Origin: an uncultured Bacteroidales bacterium
GTDB taxonomy: Bacteria > Bacteroidota > Bacteroidia > Bacteroidales > Paludibacteraceae
NCBI GenBank assembly: GCA_937901025.1
Contig: CALCGR010000051.1
Location: 1-17,134, forward strand
DNA length: 17,134 nt
Direction of reading: 5' to 3'
Shown here: one piece after another, positions 1 to 7,817 of the stretch
Layout: each line of letters begins with the position of its first letter
How positions within the stretch are numbered: position 1 is the first letter of the stretch
Program-made: the position numbers and the translations under genes
The notes under the pieces: model-generated
What the model saw: only the letters and a program-made list of their open reading frames with translations
Database searches by the model: none
What the model was told of the DNA's origin: nothing

Positions 1-53
1 CTGCCGAAGCCCGCGTTCCCGCCATCCGTAAGAGTTTAGGAATAGCGGAATAA
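1..53 (+). CDS. 3' end of an unidentified gene (partial)
   Basis: Reading from position 3, an open frame gives the C-terminal residues AEARVPAIRKSLGIAE and stops with TAA at 51-53. The gene begins before the window. Only 16 residues are visible, too few to name a family. It converges with murI, whose stop codon is at 55-57, so one base separates the two genes and no terminator hairpin is evident between them. That it is coding at all is inferred from the clean frame and the tight packing seen elsewhere in the window. Confidence 0.45.
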   Translation, partial: AEARVPAIRKSLGIAE

Positions 54-54
54 G

Positions 55-897
55 TTACAGTGTCACTTGTTTAGAGTGAATATGTTCGCCTAAGAAAAGA
101 GAGGCGGAGGCATCGAATTTATCGGCAACATCCGTCGTGAGGTACACACAAGAACCCTCGCGACGGAGTTCTTTATCTATCTCCGGGTGACGATGCAGAT
201 AGTCTTTAAGACTATGGGCGACAATGTCGCCTTGGGAGAGGAGTAGGGGGGTAGAGGGGTAGGGGAGTAGGGCTTTTTCAATCTTATCTTGGATCAGGGG
301 GTAGTGGGTGCAACCGAGGATGATGGTATCAATCGCCGGGTCTTTGCTTAGCAACTCATCCAAATAGAGACGAATGGCGGCCTCCATCTCGGGCGTGTCC
401 ATCTCATTGTTCTCAATGAGCGGAACCCACATCGGACACGCCTGCTGGGTGATGATAAGGTTTGGATTTAACTTCCTGAGTTCCAGTATATAACTCTCGC
501 TGCTTACCGTTCCCGGGGTGGCGAGCACACCTATATGCCTCTCCGCCTCTCTGCCTTTCTGCCTCTCCGCCTCTCCATCCGCTACCGCTTCCGCGGTGGG
601 ACGGATGACGCCGAGTACCCGCAGTTGTTCGGGATCGATGTCGCGTTGTTGGATGGTGCGCAGGGCTTTGGCAGAGGCGGTGTTGCACGCGATGATGATG
701 AGCCGGCAGTCGTGCTCTTGCAGGTACCGGACGGCCTGTAAGGTGTACTGATAGATGACCTCGAACGAGCGGGTACCATAAGGCGCACGCGCGCTATCTC
801 CTAAATAGATATAGTCATATTCGGGCAGTACGTTACGAATGCTCTTGAGGATGGTTAATCCCCCAAAACCGCTATCAAAAACACCGATTTTTTTCAT
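55..897 (-). CDS. murI: Glutamate racemase MurI
   Basis: MurI interconverts L- and D-glutamate in the cytoplasm and supplies D-glutamate for peptidoglycan. The 280-residue product has the family landmarks: FDSGFGGLT at residues 7-15 with Asp8, the first catalytic cysteine in ACNTASAKAL (Cys71), and the second in GCTHYPLI (Cys196). The length is normal to slightly long. I chose ATG at 897; a TTG at 909 would add four residues but overlaps the promoter -7 box. Two 8-bp tandem arrays lie inside the gene. One encodes residues 108-120 (GEAERQKGREAER), just before HIGVLATPGTV, where relatives have a shorter loop. The other encodes about residues 209-218 (ALLPYPSTPL), before SQGDIVAHSL. Both sites are between core elements, so the enzyme is probably active. 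In many Bacteroides murI follows bamA-skp-skp (recalled gene order); here it sits divergent to dnaN. Confidence 0.95.
   Translation of the reverse strand: MKKIGVFDSGFGGLTILKSIRNVLPEYDYIYLGDSARAPYGTRSFEVIYQYTLQAVRYLQEHDCRLIIIACNTASAKALRTIQQRDIDPEQLRVLGVIRPTAEAVADGEAERQKGREAERHIGVLATPGTVSSESYILELRKLNPNLIITQQACPMWVPLIENNEMDTPEMEAAIRLYLDELLSKDPAIDTIILGCTHYPLIQDKIEKALLPYPSTPLLLSQGDIVAHSLKDYLHRHPEIDKELRREGSCVYLTTDVADKFDASASLFLGEHIHSKQVTL
243..272. repeat. 8-bp GTAGGGGN tandem array inside murI
   Basis: On the plus strand the units are GTAGGGGG, GTAGAGGG, GTAGGGGA and a partial GTAGGG (3.75 copies, 30 bp). It encodes about residues 209-218 of MurI on the other strand. Four G-runs (246-251, 256-259, 262-265, 270-272) are separated by 4, 2 and 4 bases, which fits the usual G-quadruplex pattern. 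The G-rich strand is the template strand of murI. Confidence 0.75.
537..576. repeat. 8-bp GCCTCTCC tandem array inside murI
   Basis: There are five contiguous 8-bp units: GCCTCTCC, GCCTCTCT, GCCTTTCT, GCCTCTCC and GCCTCTCC. In murI sense these read GGAGAGGC-like and encode the charged stretch around residues 107-120 (GEAERQKGREAER). The consensus unit has no stop in either strand's 24-nt cycle. The repeat lies between conserved IRPTAEA and HIGVLATPG, so it looks like an expanded surface loop. Confidence 0.85.
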
Positions 898-906
898 TTG
901 CGAGTG

Positions 907-938
907 CAAAGGTACAGAAAATTATTGAAATTTGCAAA
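907..938 (-). promoter_or_regulatory. Bacteroidota-type promoter for murI
   Basis: On the minus strand the -7 box TACCTTTG is at 914-907 and a -33 TTTG is at 938-935, with 20 bp between them. Transcription should begin near 902-904, so the murI message would have only about 5-8 leader bases before the ATG at 897. This also argues against the TTG start at 909, which lies within the -7 box. Confidence 0.75.
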
Positions 939-942
939 AAAA

Positions 943-974
943 TTTGTATATTTGAAAGAATTTTTGTAACTTTG
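943..974 (+). promoter_or_regulatory. Bacteroidota-type promoter for the dnaN block
   Basis: TTTG at 943-946 and TAACTTTG at 967-974 are separated by 20 bp, matching the phylum's -33/-7 pattern. The start would fall near 980, leaving a leader of about 60 bases before dnaN. Its -33 box is only 4 bp from the -33 box of the divergent murI promoter. A second -7-like element, TATATTTG at 947-954, has a poorer upstream partner (TTG at 925-927). It is the only convincing promoter I found for the following 16 genes. Confidence 0.75.
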
Positions 975-987
975 CGCCCGAATACGC

Positions 988-1007
988 AAATTATTATAGA
1001 ATAATTT
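988..1007. promoter_or_regulatory. Inverted repeat in the dnaN leader
   Basis: AAATTATT (988-995) and AATAATTT (1000-1007) are perfect complements around a 4-base loop, ATAG. The stem is entirely A:T, so an RNA hairpin would be weak; a protein-binding dyad is equally possible. It lies between the predicted transcription start and the dnaN start codon. Function unknown. Confidence 0.35.
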
Positions 1008-1039
1008 CGAAAAATTGTTTAATTTATAAAATAGTGCTT

Positions 1040-2164
1040 ATGAAATTCATTGTTTCGAGTAGCAAGTTGTTTCAACAACTGCAAGCCGTAGGTCGCGTCA
1101 TCGCGCCTAAGAATTCTCTCCAAATCCTGGAGGACGTGTTATTTGATCTTGAGGGTACGAATCTGACCCTCACCGCCTCGGACGGGGAAACGACCATTCG
1201 TACCTCGTTGAGCGTAGAGTCTGCGGAAGGTGCCGGTAAGGTTGCTTTCCAAGCTAAGTTATTGCTGGATACCCTGAAAGAGTTCGCTGAGCAACCCCTT
1301 ACGTTTGCCATTGATGACCAGAACTTCGGTCTGAACATCACCAGCGAGAACGGTACGTATTCGTTCGTAGGTTCGAACGGCAACGAGTATCCTGAGATGC
1401 AACTCGAGGAGGCTGTAGTAGGTGAGTTCACGATGAGCGCCAACGTACTGCTGGATGCGGTAAACAAGACCATCTTCTGCACGGCCGATGATGAACTGCG
1501 TCCCGTGATGAACGGTATTTATTTTGACCTTAGTCAAGATAAGTTGACGCTGGTGGCTACGGATGCGCACCGTCTGGTTCGTTATACGAACACGAGTGTT
1601 CAATCCGCTACGCCGATTAGTTTTATCCTGCCCAAGAAGCCGGCGAATATCCTTCGTAACGTATTAGGTAAGGAGGATGCCGAAGTGAAGGTAAGTTTCG
1701 GTGAGAAGAACGCTCGTTTTGCGTTCGGTACCACGCTCATCGTTTGCCGTCAGATTGAGGGCCGTTATCCGAATTACAATGCGGTTATTCCGCAAAACAA
1801 CCAAAATAAAGTCGTTGTGGACCGTCAAACCATCATCAATGCCTGCAAGCGCGTATCCGTCTTTGCTAACACCGGTACCTCGCTGCTGAAGTTGGCGTTG
1901 AGTGAGAATAAGATCACCATCTCGGCACAAGACATCGACTTCTCCACTTCGGCGGAAGAGACGATTGCTTGCTCCTACGAGGGTGCTCCGATGGCGATTG
2001 GTTTCAAGGCTCCGTTCCTGATTGAGATCTTTGCTTCGATCACCTCCAACGAGGTGCTCATCGAACTGGCTGATCCCGCTCGTGCAGGTCTGATCCTGCC
2101 CATGGAGAACGAGGAGAACCAAGACCTGCTGATGTTGTTAATGCCGATGCTTCTGAACGACTGA
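1040..2164 (+). CDS. dnaN: DNA polymerase III beta subunit (sliding clamp)
   Basis: DnaN forms the ring that holds DNA polymerase III on DNA. The product starts MKFIVSSSKLFQQLQAVGRV, has three clamp-like domains of about 120 residues each, and ends with LLMPMLLND, close to the conserved clamp C-terminus. At 374 residues it has the length usual for Bacteroidales DnaN. I chose ATG at 1040; an in-frame GTG at 1034 would add only two residues. The stop overlaps the next start by one base (TGATG), so it is translationally coupled to the exonuclease gene. It is the first gene of the long plus-strand block. No missing or altered segment is evident. Confidence 0.97.
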   Translation: MKFIVSSSKLFQQLQAVGRVIAPKNSLQILEDVLFDLEGTNLTLTASDGETTIRTSLSVESAEGAGKVAFQAKLLLDTLKEFAEQPLTFAIDDQNFGLNITSENGTYSFVGSNGNEYPEMQLEEAVVGEFTMSANVLLDAVNKTIFCTADDELRPVMNGIYFDLSQDKLTLVATDAHRLVRYTNTSVQSATPISFILPKKPANILRNVLGKEDAEVKVSFGEKNARFAFGTTLIVCRQIEGRYPNYNAVIPQNNQNKVVVDRQTIINACKRVSVFANTGTSLLKLALSENKITISAQDIDFSTSAEETIACSYEGAPMAIGFKAPFLIEIFASITSNEVLIELADPARAGLILPMENEENQDLLMLLMPMLLND

Positions 2165-2952
2165 TGAAACTGCAATTAGAAAGACCTTTGGTCTTCTTCG
2201 ATTTAGAGACGACGGGCGTGAATGTAGCCACCGACCGGATTGTGGAGCTGAGTTACTATAAAATCTATCCCAACGGCTCGTCGGAGAGTAAGACCTATCG
2301 CGTGCGTCCGGTGCAGATGCTGCTCGGGCAGGAGGTGACGATGTCGATTCCTGCGGAGGCTTCGGCGGTGCATGGGATCTACGATGCCGATGTGGCTAAC
2401 TGTCCCACGTTCCGCGAGATAGCACCCGAGGTAGCGAAGGTGATGGAGGATAGCGACTTGGCGGGCTATAACAGCAACCACTTTGATATCCCCTTGCTGG
2501 CGGAAGAGTTCTTGCGTTCGGGTATCACCATCAACTTGAAGGATAAGAAGATGATTGATGCCTTCACGATCTTCCAAAAGAACGAGCCCCGTAACCTGAC
2601 GGCGGCGTATAAGTTCTTCTGCGACAAAGACCTGTCGGATGCCCACTCCGCCAATGCCGATACGATGGCCACCTACGAGGTGCTTATGGCGGAACTGGAG
2701 CGTTACGATATCCCTACCACCGTGGCGGAACTCAGCGATTATTCGCAAGGCGGTACCCGTTTTGCGGATTTTGCGGGTCGTATCGCGTATGACAACGAAG
2801 GGGTGGAGATCTTCAACTTCGGTAAGTACAAGGGTATGCGCGTAAGGGACGTCTTCCGTCGCGACAACGGGTATTTCGGTTGGCTCATCAACGGGGAGTT
2901 CCCGGAATATACAAAAGCAGTATTTAAACAAATCTTTGCATCATTAAAATGA
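2164..2952 (+). CDS. DnaQ/ExoX-like 3'-5' exonuclease
   Basis: This 262-residue protein is a DEDDh-type 3'-5' exonuclease. Motif I is FFDLETTG (Asp13, Glu15), motif II lies in YNSNHFDIPLL, and motif III is HSANADTMATY with the His and Asp of the DEDDh class. After the nuclease domain a C-terminal segment, FNFGKYKGMRVRDV...YFGWLI, resembles the small ExoX-like C-terminal domain. Genes of this type commonly follow dnaN in Bacteroides, which suggests a role in proofreading or repair with the clamp; the exact substrate is not shown by the sequence. The start overlaps the dnaN stop by one base and the stop overlaps the next ATG (ATGA). It is not a full-length epsilon subunit of the Proteobacterial kind. 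Confidence 0.88.
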   Translation: MKLQLERPLVFFDLETTGVNVATDRIVELSYYKIYPNGSSESKTYRVRPVQMLLGQEVTMSIPAEASAVHGIYDADVANCPTFREIAPEVAKVMEDSDLAGYNSNHFDIPLLAEEFLRSGITINLKDKKMIDAFTIFQKNEPRNLTAAYKFFCDKDLSDAHSANADTMATYEVLMAELERYDIPTTVAELSDYSQGGTRFADFAGRIAYDNEGVEIFNFGKYKGMRVRDVFRRDNGYFGWLINGEFPEYTKAVFKQIFASLK

Positions 2953-4934
2953 ACTATCGTTCCCTAACCGCTGCGGAACAGCAGCAACTCATAGCACAAC
3001 ACTGCACGGCCGAAGACTGGTCGCAAGTGCAAGTCAAGGACGGGTTTGACGCCCGTTATGTGGAGGACGCCCATTTCTCGGGTGCCGTACAACTGGGTGT
3101 GTTCGAACGCTCGTTCGAGTTACCCGGTGGGGTGAAGGTGCATTCGGGTATCGCCCACGCAATGATTCATCATTGTGAGGTGGGGGATAACTGCCACCTC
3201 TACAATATCCATAACTATATTGCCAACTACCGTATCGGTGCCAACACATGCATCGAGAATGTGAACGCGGTGCTGGTGGACGGGATGACGACGTTTGGCA
3301 ACGGCGTAAGGGTAGCGGTGATGAACGAAGGCGGCGGACGGGAGATTCCGATTTTTAATCGTCTCTCGGCTTCGCTGGCATATATCTTAACGCTGTATCG
3401 TCACCGTCCGCAGATGGTGCAGACGCTCGAGAAGATGATTGATGATTATGCGCAGGCGCAAGCCTCGGATATGGGTTCGATAGGGGCGAATGTGACCATC
3501 CTCAACTGCGGTTCGATCAAGAACGTGAACATCGGCGATTGTGCGATGTTGCGCGGAACCTCGCGACTGAAGAATGGTACGATCAACTCCAATGCCGCGG
3601 CACCGGTGAAACTCGGTTCGGGGGTTAAGTGTACGGATTTTATTCTGGCTTCGGGCGTAGAGATAGGAGATTCCACGATTGTGGACAAATGTTTTGTGGG
3701 ACAAGGTTGTATCTTTGATAAGCACTATTCCGCCGGCGAGTCGCTGTTCTTCAGTAACTGCCAAGGCATGCACGGAGAAGCCGCTGCGATCTTTGCCGGT
3801 CCTTACACCGTGACCCACCATAAATCCACGCTTTTGATAGCGGGAATGTTCTCCTTCCTCAATGCCGGTTCGGGCAGTAACCAGTCCAACCACATGTATA
3901 AACTCGGTCCTATCCACCAGGGCGTAGCCGAACGCGGGGCGAAGACGACTTCGGATTCGTATCTGCTCTGGCCCAGTAAGATTGGTGCGTTCTCGCTCGT
4001 GATGGGGCGTCATACCAAACATGCGGACACCTCGGACCTGCCCTTCTCTTATCTTATTGAGGATAACTCGGAGAGTTTCCTCGTACCGGGAGCCAACCTG
4101 CGTACGGTAGGAACCATCCGCGATGCGCAGAAATGGCCGAAACGGGATAACCGTAAGGATCCCGACCTGCTGGACTGCATTAACTTTAACCTGCTCTCGC
4201 CGTACACGGTGCAGAAGATGTGGCATGGTCGCGAGATACTGCAACAGATTCAGACCCTCTCGGGCAAGCAGACGGGTATCTATGGCTATAAGAACTGTAA
4301 GATTCGCAACTCGTCGTTGGTGCACGGTATCGACCTGTACACCATCGGTATAACGAAGTTCTTGGGTAACTCCCTCATCACGCGTATCGAGAACAGCGGG
4401 GCTAAGAACCTGAGTGAACTGAGGCAAGCCCTGGTTCCGACGATGCAACCCGGTTCGGGCGAGTGGGTGGATTTAGCGGGATTGATTGCGCCCCGTACCG
4501 AAGTGGCACGATTATTGTCGGATATCGAGGCGGGACAAATGTCGCTGGAGCGCATCCAAGAACGTTTTGTCGAGATGCAGCGTAACTATTACGATTACGA
4601 ATGGACGTGGGCAGCTCAGAAGATCGAACAACTCTGGCAATGTCCTATTGACAAGGCCTCGATGGCGCAGATCCGTGCGCTCATCGACGACTGGCATCAG
4701 GCGGTCGTACAACTGGATAGGATGATCTACGACGATGCCCGTAAGGAGTTTGACCTCAATAGTCAGACCGGTTTCGGGGTGGACGGCGATGCTTCGCAGC
4801 AGTTGGCGGACTTTGAGAACGTACGCGGGAAGTTTGAGAACAATGCGTTTGTCAAGGCCGTGCTTGAACATATAGAGCGTAAGACGCAACTAAAAAATAA
4901 GATTGTTAACCTTTTAGACTCGTTCAGTGAATAA
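2949..4934 (+). CDS. DUF4954-type left-handed beta-helix protein
   Basis: A 661-residue protein that I recognise as the DUF4954 family of Bacteroidota. Long stretches show the hexapeptide pattern of left-handed parallel beta-helices, for example GDNCHLYNIHNYIANYRIGA near residues 78-97 and IGANVTILNCGSIKNVNIGD near 178-197, continuing to about residue 260. Such helices are usual in acyl- and nucleotidyl-transferases, but the substrate is unknown. A helical segment (about 130-175) interrupts the helix, and the last roughly 150 residues are helical, possibly the separate domain often found fused to DUF4954. No signal peptide, so probably cytoplasmic. It starts in an ATGA overlap with the exonuclease gene and overlaps rnz by 8 bp. 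In many Bacteroides the dnaN-exonuclease pair is followed by coaBC instead (recalled order). Confidence 0.8.
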   Translation: MNYRSLTAAEQQQLIAQHCTAEDWSQVQVKDGFDARYVEDAHFSGAVQLGVFERSFELPGGVKVHSGIAHAMIHHCEVGDNCHLYNIHNYIANYRIGANTCIENVNAVLVDGMTTFGNGVRVAVMNEGGGREIPIFNRLSASLAYILTLYRHRPQMVQTLEKMIDDYAQAQASDMGSIGANVTILNCGSIKNVNIGDCAMLRGTSRLKNGTINSNAAAPVKLGSGVKCTDFILASGVEIGDSTIVDKCFVGQGCIFDKHYSAGESLFFSNCQGMHGEAAAIFAGPYTVTHHKSTLLIAGMFSFLNAGSGSNQSNHMYKLGPIHQGVAERGAKTTSDSYLLWPSKIGAFSLVMGRHTKHADTSDLPFSYLIEDNSESFLVPGANLRTVGTIRDAQKWPKRDNRKDPDLLDCINFNLLSPYTVQKMWHGREILQQIQTLSGKQTGIYGYKNCKIRNSSLVHGIDLYTIGITKFLGNSLITRIENSGAKNLSELRQALVPTMQPGSGEWVDLAGLIAPRTEVARLLSDIEAGQMSLERIQERFVEMQRNYYDYEWTWAAQKIEQLWQCPIDKASMAQIRALIDDWHQAVVQLDRMIYDDARKEFDLNSQTGFGVDGDASQQLADFENVRGKFENNAFVKAVLEHIERKTQLKNKIVNLLDSFSE

Positions 4935-5736
4935 AGGCAGTGTAACCATATTAGGTTGTGGGAGTGCATTACCTACGTATCAGAACTCCCCTTCGGGACA
5001 GATAGTAACGCTTTGCGATAAGTCTTTCCTCATCGATTGCGGAGAGGGGATACAGATCACCATGCGCCGCATGGGGGTTCATACCTCGCGGTTGTATAGT
5101 GTGTTCATCTCCCATCTGCACGGGGACCACTGCTTCGGTCTCATCGGACTGATCTCCACCTTGGGTATGCTCCATCGTACGCAACCGCTGCATATCTATG
5201 CCCACGGGGACTTGGAGAAACTCATGCGTCCGTGGTTGAGTTACTATTGCAAGGACCTGCCTTTTGAGGTTATCTTCCATACCATCGATCCCCGTAAACG
5301 GGTAGTGATCTTTGAGGACCGCACCTTGACGGTGGAGACGATTCCGCTTTATCATAGCGTACCCACTTGCGGGTTCTTGTTTACCGAGCACCACCGCGCT
5401 CGCGGTTTGATGGGGGACTTCTTTGTAGAGTCTCAGCCCCGTTATGCCTATTGTTCCGATACCCGTTATTCGGAACGGATTGCCGATGCGGTACGCGGAG
5501 TGGATGTGCTGTATCACGAGGCGACCTATACGGAGGAGCACGCTTCGCGCTGCCACGCTACGATGCACTCGACCGCCAAACAAGCGGCCATGACCGCTAA
5601 GAACGCCGGAGCCAAACAACTGATTATCGGTCATTTCTCGGCACGAGTGGACGACCACGAGCAGTTCCTAAAAGAGGCGAAGACGGTGTTTGACAATACG
5701 ATTTTATCCAAACAATCTGAAACATACGAACTATGA
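4927..5736 (+). CDS. rnz: Ribonuclease Z (tRNA 3' processing), shortened
   Basis: RNase Z cuts the 3' trailer from tRNA precursors. The 269-residue product is a metallo-beta-lactamase fold protein with the zinc motif SHLHGDHCFGL (about residues 62-72), HSVPTCGFLF, the SDT aspartate (YAYCSDTRYSE), HEATY, MHSTAKQAA and a final GHFSAR histidine. GTG at 4927 is the only start that keeps the first strand (VTILGCGSALPT). It overlaps the upstream stop by 8 bp. Odd point: family members, including those of Bacteroides, run to about 300 residues and carry a segment of some 35-45 residues between CGFLF and the SDT strand that contains the substrate-contacting G-x-LKxG-type element. Here only about 19 residues (TEHHRARGLMGDFFVESQPR) connect them. 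All catalytic residues remain, so activity is likely, but substrate handling may differ. Confidence 0.9.
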   Translation: MNKGSVTILGCGSALPTYQNSPSGQIVTLCDKSFLIDCGEGIQITMRRMGVHTSRLYSVFISHLHGDHCFGLIGLISTLGMLHRTQPLHIYAHGDLEKLMRPWLSYYCKDLPFEVIFHTIDPRKRVVIFEDRTLTVETIPLYHSVPTCGFLFTEHHRARGLMGDFFVESQPRYAYCSDTRYSERIADAVRGVDVLYHEATYTEEHASRCHATMHSTAKQAAMTAKNAGAKQLIIGHFSARVDDHEQFLKEAKTVFDNTILSKQSETYEL

Positions 5737-7088
5737 AATCTGCCCTACAATATACGTGTTCTGCCTGCGGAGCCAAGGTGCCCCAGATGTTAGGCCGCTG
5801 TCCTGTCTGCGGCGAATGGGGCTCGATTGTCGAAGAAGTCGTAGCGCCTACTAAGACGACCGGCGACCGGCGACCCGTGACAGCCTCTAAACCCACTCGT
5901 CTGCAGGAGGTGGAGGCTACGGAGGATATGCGTCTCGACATGCGCTCAGGCGAACTCAACCGCGTACTCGGGGGTGGACTGGTACCCGGTTCGCTCGTGC
6001 TACTGGGGGGCGAACCCGGCATCGGTAAGTCGACCCTCGCCTTACAAGTGCTTATGCAACTGGAGGGCGTCAAGACGCTTTACGCCAGCGGGGAGGAGAG
6101 TGCACGCCAGATACGGCTGCGCGCCGAACGCTTAGCCGGTAACCCGAAGGATTTGTTTTTGCTTAGCGAGACGAGTCTGGAGCGTATCTTGGCGGCAGTG
6201 GAGGAGATTCAACCGCAAGTTGTGGTAGTGGATTCGATACAGACGGTAGGAACGGAGACGGCGGAGGCTACCATCGGTAGTCTGAGTCAGGTCAAGGAGT
6301 GCGCTGCCCGGATCTTGCAGTTTGCCAAAGAAACGAATATACCCTTCATCTTGATAGGGCATATCAATAAGGAGGGTTCGCTCGCGGGACCGAAAGTGCT
6401 GGAGCATATCGTCGATACGGTCTTGCAGTTTGAGGGCGACCAACATTATATGTACCGCATCTTGCGGGCACAGAAGAACCGTTTTGGTTCAACCTCCGAA
6501 CTGGGTATCTTTGAGATGCAGCAGTCGGGACTGAGGGAAGTGACCAATCCGTCGGAGTTGCTCCTGTCCACGGCTCGCGAGGGCTTGAGCGGGATTGCTA
6601 TTGCGGCGGCGGTAGAGGGTGTGCGTCCGTTCCTGATTGAGGTACAAGCGCTCGTCTCTTCGGCGGCGTATGGTACGCCCCAACGCAGCAGTACGGGTTT
6701 TGATGCCCGCCGACTGAATATGTTATTGGCGGTGTTGGAAAAAAGGGTAGGGTTTAAGCTGTTGCTCAAGGATGTGTTCCTTAATATCGCCGGCGGACTG
6801 AGGGTGAATGACCCCGCCATCGACCTGGCGGTATTGGCCGCGGTGCTATCCTCGAATATGGATATCGCTTTGGATGCTAAGACTTGTCTTTGCGGCGAAG
6901 TGGGACTGGCGGGGGAAATCCGTCCCGTCAACCGCTTGGAACAGCGTATCCGCGAAGCGGAGAAATTGGGCTTTGCCCGTATCCTGGTACCGGCAGGACA
7001 AAAGGTTGCACTCGATAAGACGAAGATAGAAGTCATCCCGGTGAAGAAAGTGGCGGATGCGTTCCGCGTATTGATTAGTGAGAAATAG
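5733..7088 (+). CDS. radA: DNA repair protein RadA
   Basis: RadA (Sms) is a RecA-like ATPase that promotes branch migration in recombinational repair. The 451-residue product has the N-terminal zinc finger (Cys9, Cys12, Cys23, Cys26), Walker A GGEPGIGKST at 92-101, Walker B VVVVDSIQT near 166-174, the RadA signature KNRFG at 248-252, and a Lon-like C-terminal domain ending in the region LAGEIRPVNRLEQRIREA. The length is typical. The linker between the zinc finger and the ATPase contains a 7-bp repeat encoding GDRRP (residues 44-48). The start is an ATGA overlap with rnz. The stop lies 11 bp inside the following gene if that gene starts at GTG 7078. Confidence 0.97.
   Translation: MKSALQYTCSACGAKVPQMLGRCPVCGEWGSIVEEVVAPTKTTGDRRPVTASKPTRLQEVEATEDMRLDMRSGELNRVLGGGLVPGSLVLLGGEPGIGKSTLALQVLMQLEGVKTLYASGEESARQIRLRAERLAGNPKDLFLLSETSLERILAAVEEIQPQVVVVDSIQTVGTETAEATIGSLSQVKECAARILQFAKETNIPFILIGHINKEGSLAGPKVLEHIVDTVLQFEGDQHYMYRILRAQKNRFGSTSELGIFEMQQSGLREVTNPSELLLSTAREGLSGIAIAAAVEGVRPFLIEVQALVSSAAYGTPQRSSTGFDARRLNMLLAVLEKRVGFKLLLKDVFLNIAGGLRVNDPAIDLAVLAAVLSSNMDIALDAKTCLCGEVGLAGEIRPVNRLEQRIREAEKLGFARILVPAGQKVALDKTKIEVIPVKKVADAFRVLISEK
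5857..5876. repeat. 7-bp CGACCGG tandem repeat in the radA linker
   Basis: Two full units CGACCGG (5857-5863, 5864-5870) and a partial CGACCC (5871-5876) encode the linker TTGDRRP between the zinc finger and the RecA core. It is short, about 2.9 copies, and could be chance. The location in a flexible linker matches the other tandem repeats in this window. Confidence 0.5.
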
Positions 7089-7815
7089 AACGAAAATATT
7101 GCTCTTGGGTCTGCTGCTGCCGATGGCGCTGCTTGCCGATGACCGTCCGTACCTATGCGAGATAGGCTTGCAAGGCGGCTGCGGTTACTATGTAGGCGAG
7201 GCGGCTCCGCACATCTTCCAAAACGTGCGTTACGCTGCGGGCGGACACTTGAGGTATAAGTTCAACAACCGTTGGGCGGTGCGACTGGAAGGTACCTACC
7301 AACTCATCGAGGGTCCGTACAAGGACTATCGCGAACCGAACAACCCGTACCTGATTTCCTTCCCGAAGGACGGCCGGTGGGCGTCGCAGATGGTGAATAT
7401 CGATGTAGCGGCGGAGTTTAATTTCCTGCGCTTCGGCATGCCGGAATATGATACGCGCATCAAACCCTATACTCCCTATTTATTTTTAGGAGTAGGGGTA
7501 GGAATCCTGCCCGGACCGCGGGGAAACTGGACGGCGGCGGCAGCGTATTTCCCGCTGGGTATCGGGTTTAAGTGGCAGTGCTGTAAATGGATGGCTTTGC
7601 ATGTGCAATGGCAGCATAACATCTACCTGTCGGATGATCTGGAAAACGTGTGGGTAGCGAATGCAGAGGGGAAGACCATCAATCCGTTAGGCAACACGTA
7701 CGATTTGAATAAAGCGAATATAATGAATATGGATGTAACATCGCAGCTGACGTTGGGTATTGTCTTCTCGTTTGGGCAAAAACCGAAGGTGTGCATGTTA
7801 TGTGATCAAGATTAA
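7078..7815 (+). CDS. Outer-membrane beta-barrel protein, DUF6089-like
   Basis: A 245-residue exported protein. The N-terminus (MRNRTKILLLGLLLPMALLADD) is a clear signal peptide, and the mature part alternates polar and hydrophobic residues as in a small outer-membrane barrel: EIGLQGGCGYYVGEAAPHIF, GGHLRYKFNNRWAVRLEGTY, PYLFLGVGVGIL, TLGIVFSFG. The opening pattern and its place directly before uppS and bamA fit the DUF6089 family, which occupies this slot in several Bacteroidota. The biochemical role is unknown. The start GTG at 7078 gives the full signal peptide and overlaps radA by 11 bp; no better start is visible. The C-terminal tail carries two cysteines (KVCMLC), unusual for an outer-membrane barrel. 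Two bases separate it from uppS. Confidence 0.75.
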   Translation: MRNRTKILLLGLLLPMALLADDRPYLCEIGLQGGCGYYVGEAAPHIFQNVRYAAGGHLRYKFNNRWAVRLEGTYQLIEGPYKDYREPNNPYLISFPKDGRWASQMVNIDVAAEFNFLRFGMPEYDTRIKPYTPYLFLGVGVGILPGPRGNWTAAAAYFPLGIGFKWQCCKWMALHVQWQHNIYLSDDLENVWVANAEGKTINPLGNTYDLNKANIMNMDVTSQLTLGIVFSFGQKPKVCMLCDQD

Positions 7816-7817
7816 CC

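Noticed and set aside
7487..7502. AGTAGGGGTAGG in the barrel gene resembles the GTAGGGG array of murI.
   Set aside because: It encodes a Gly-Val alternation of a beta strand and shows no regular 8-bp period.
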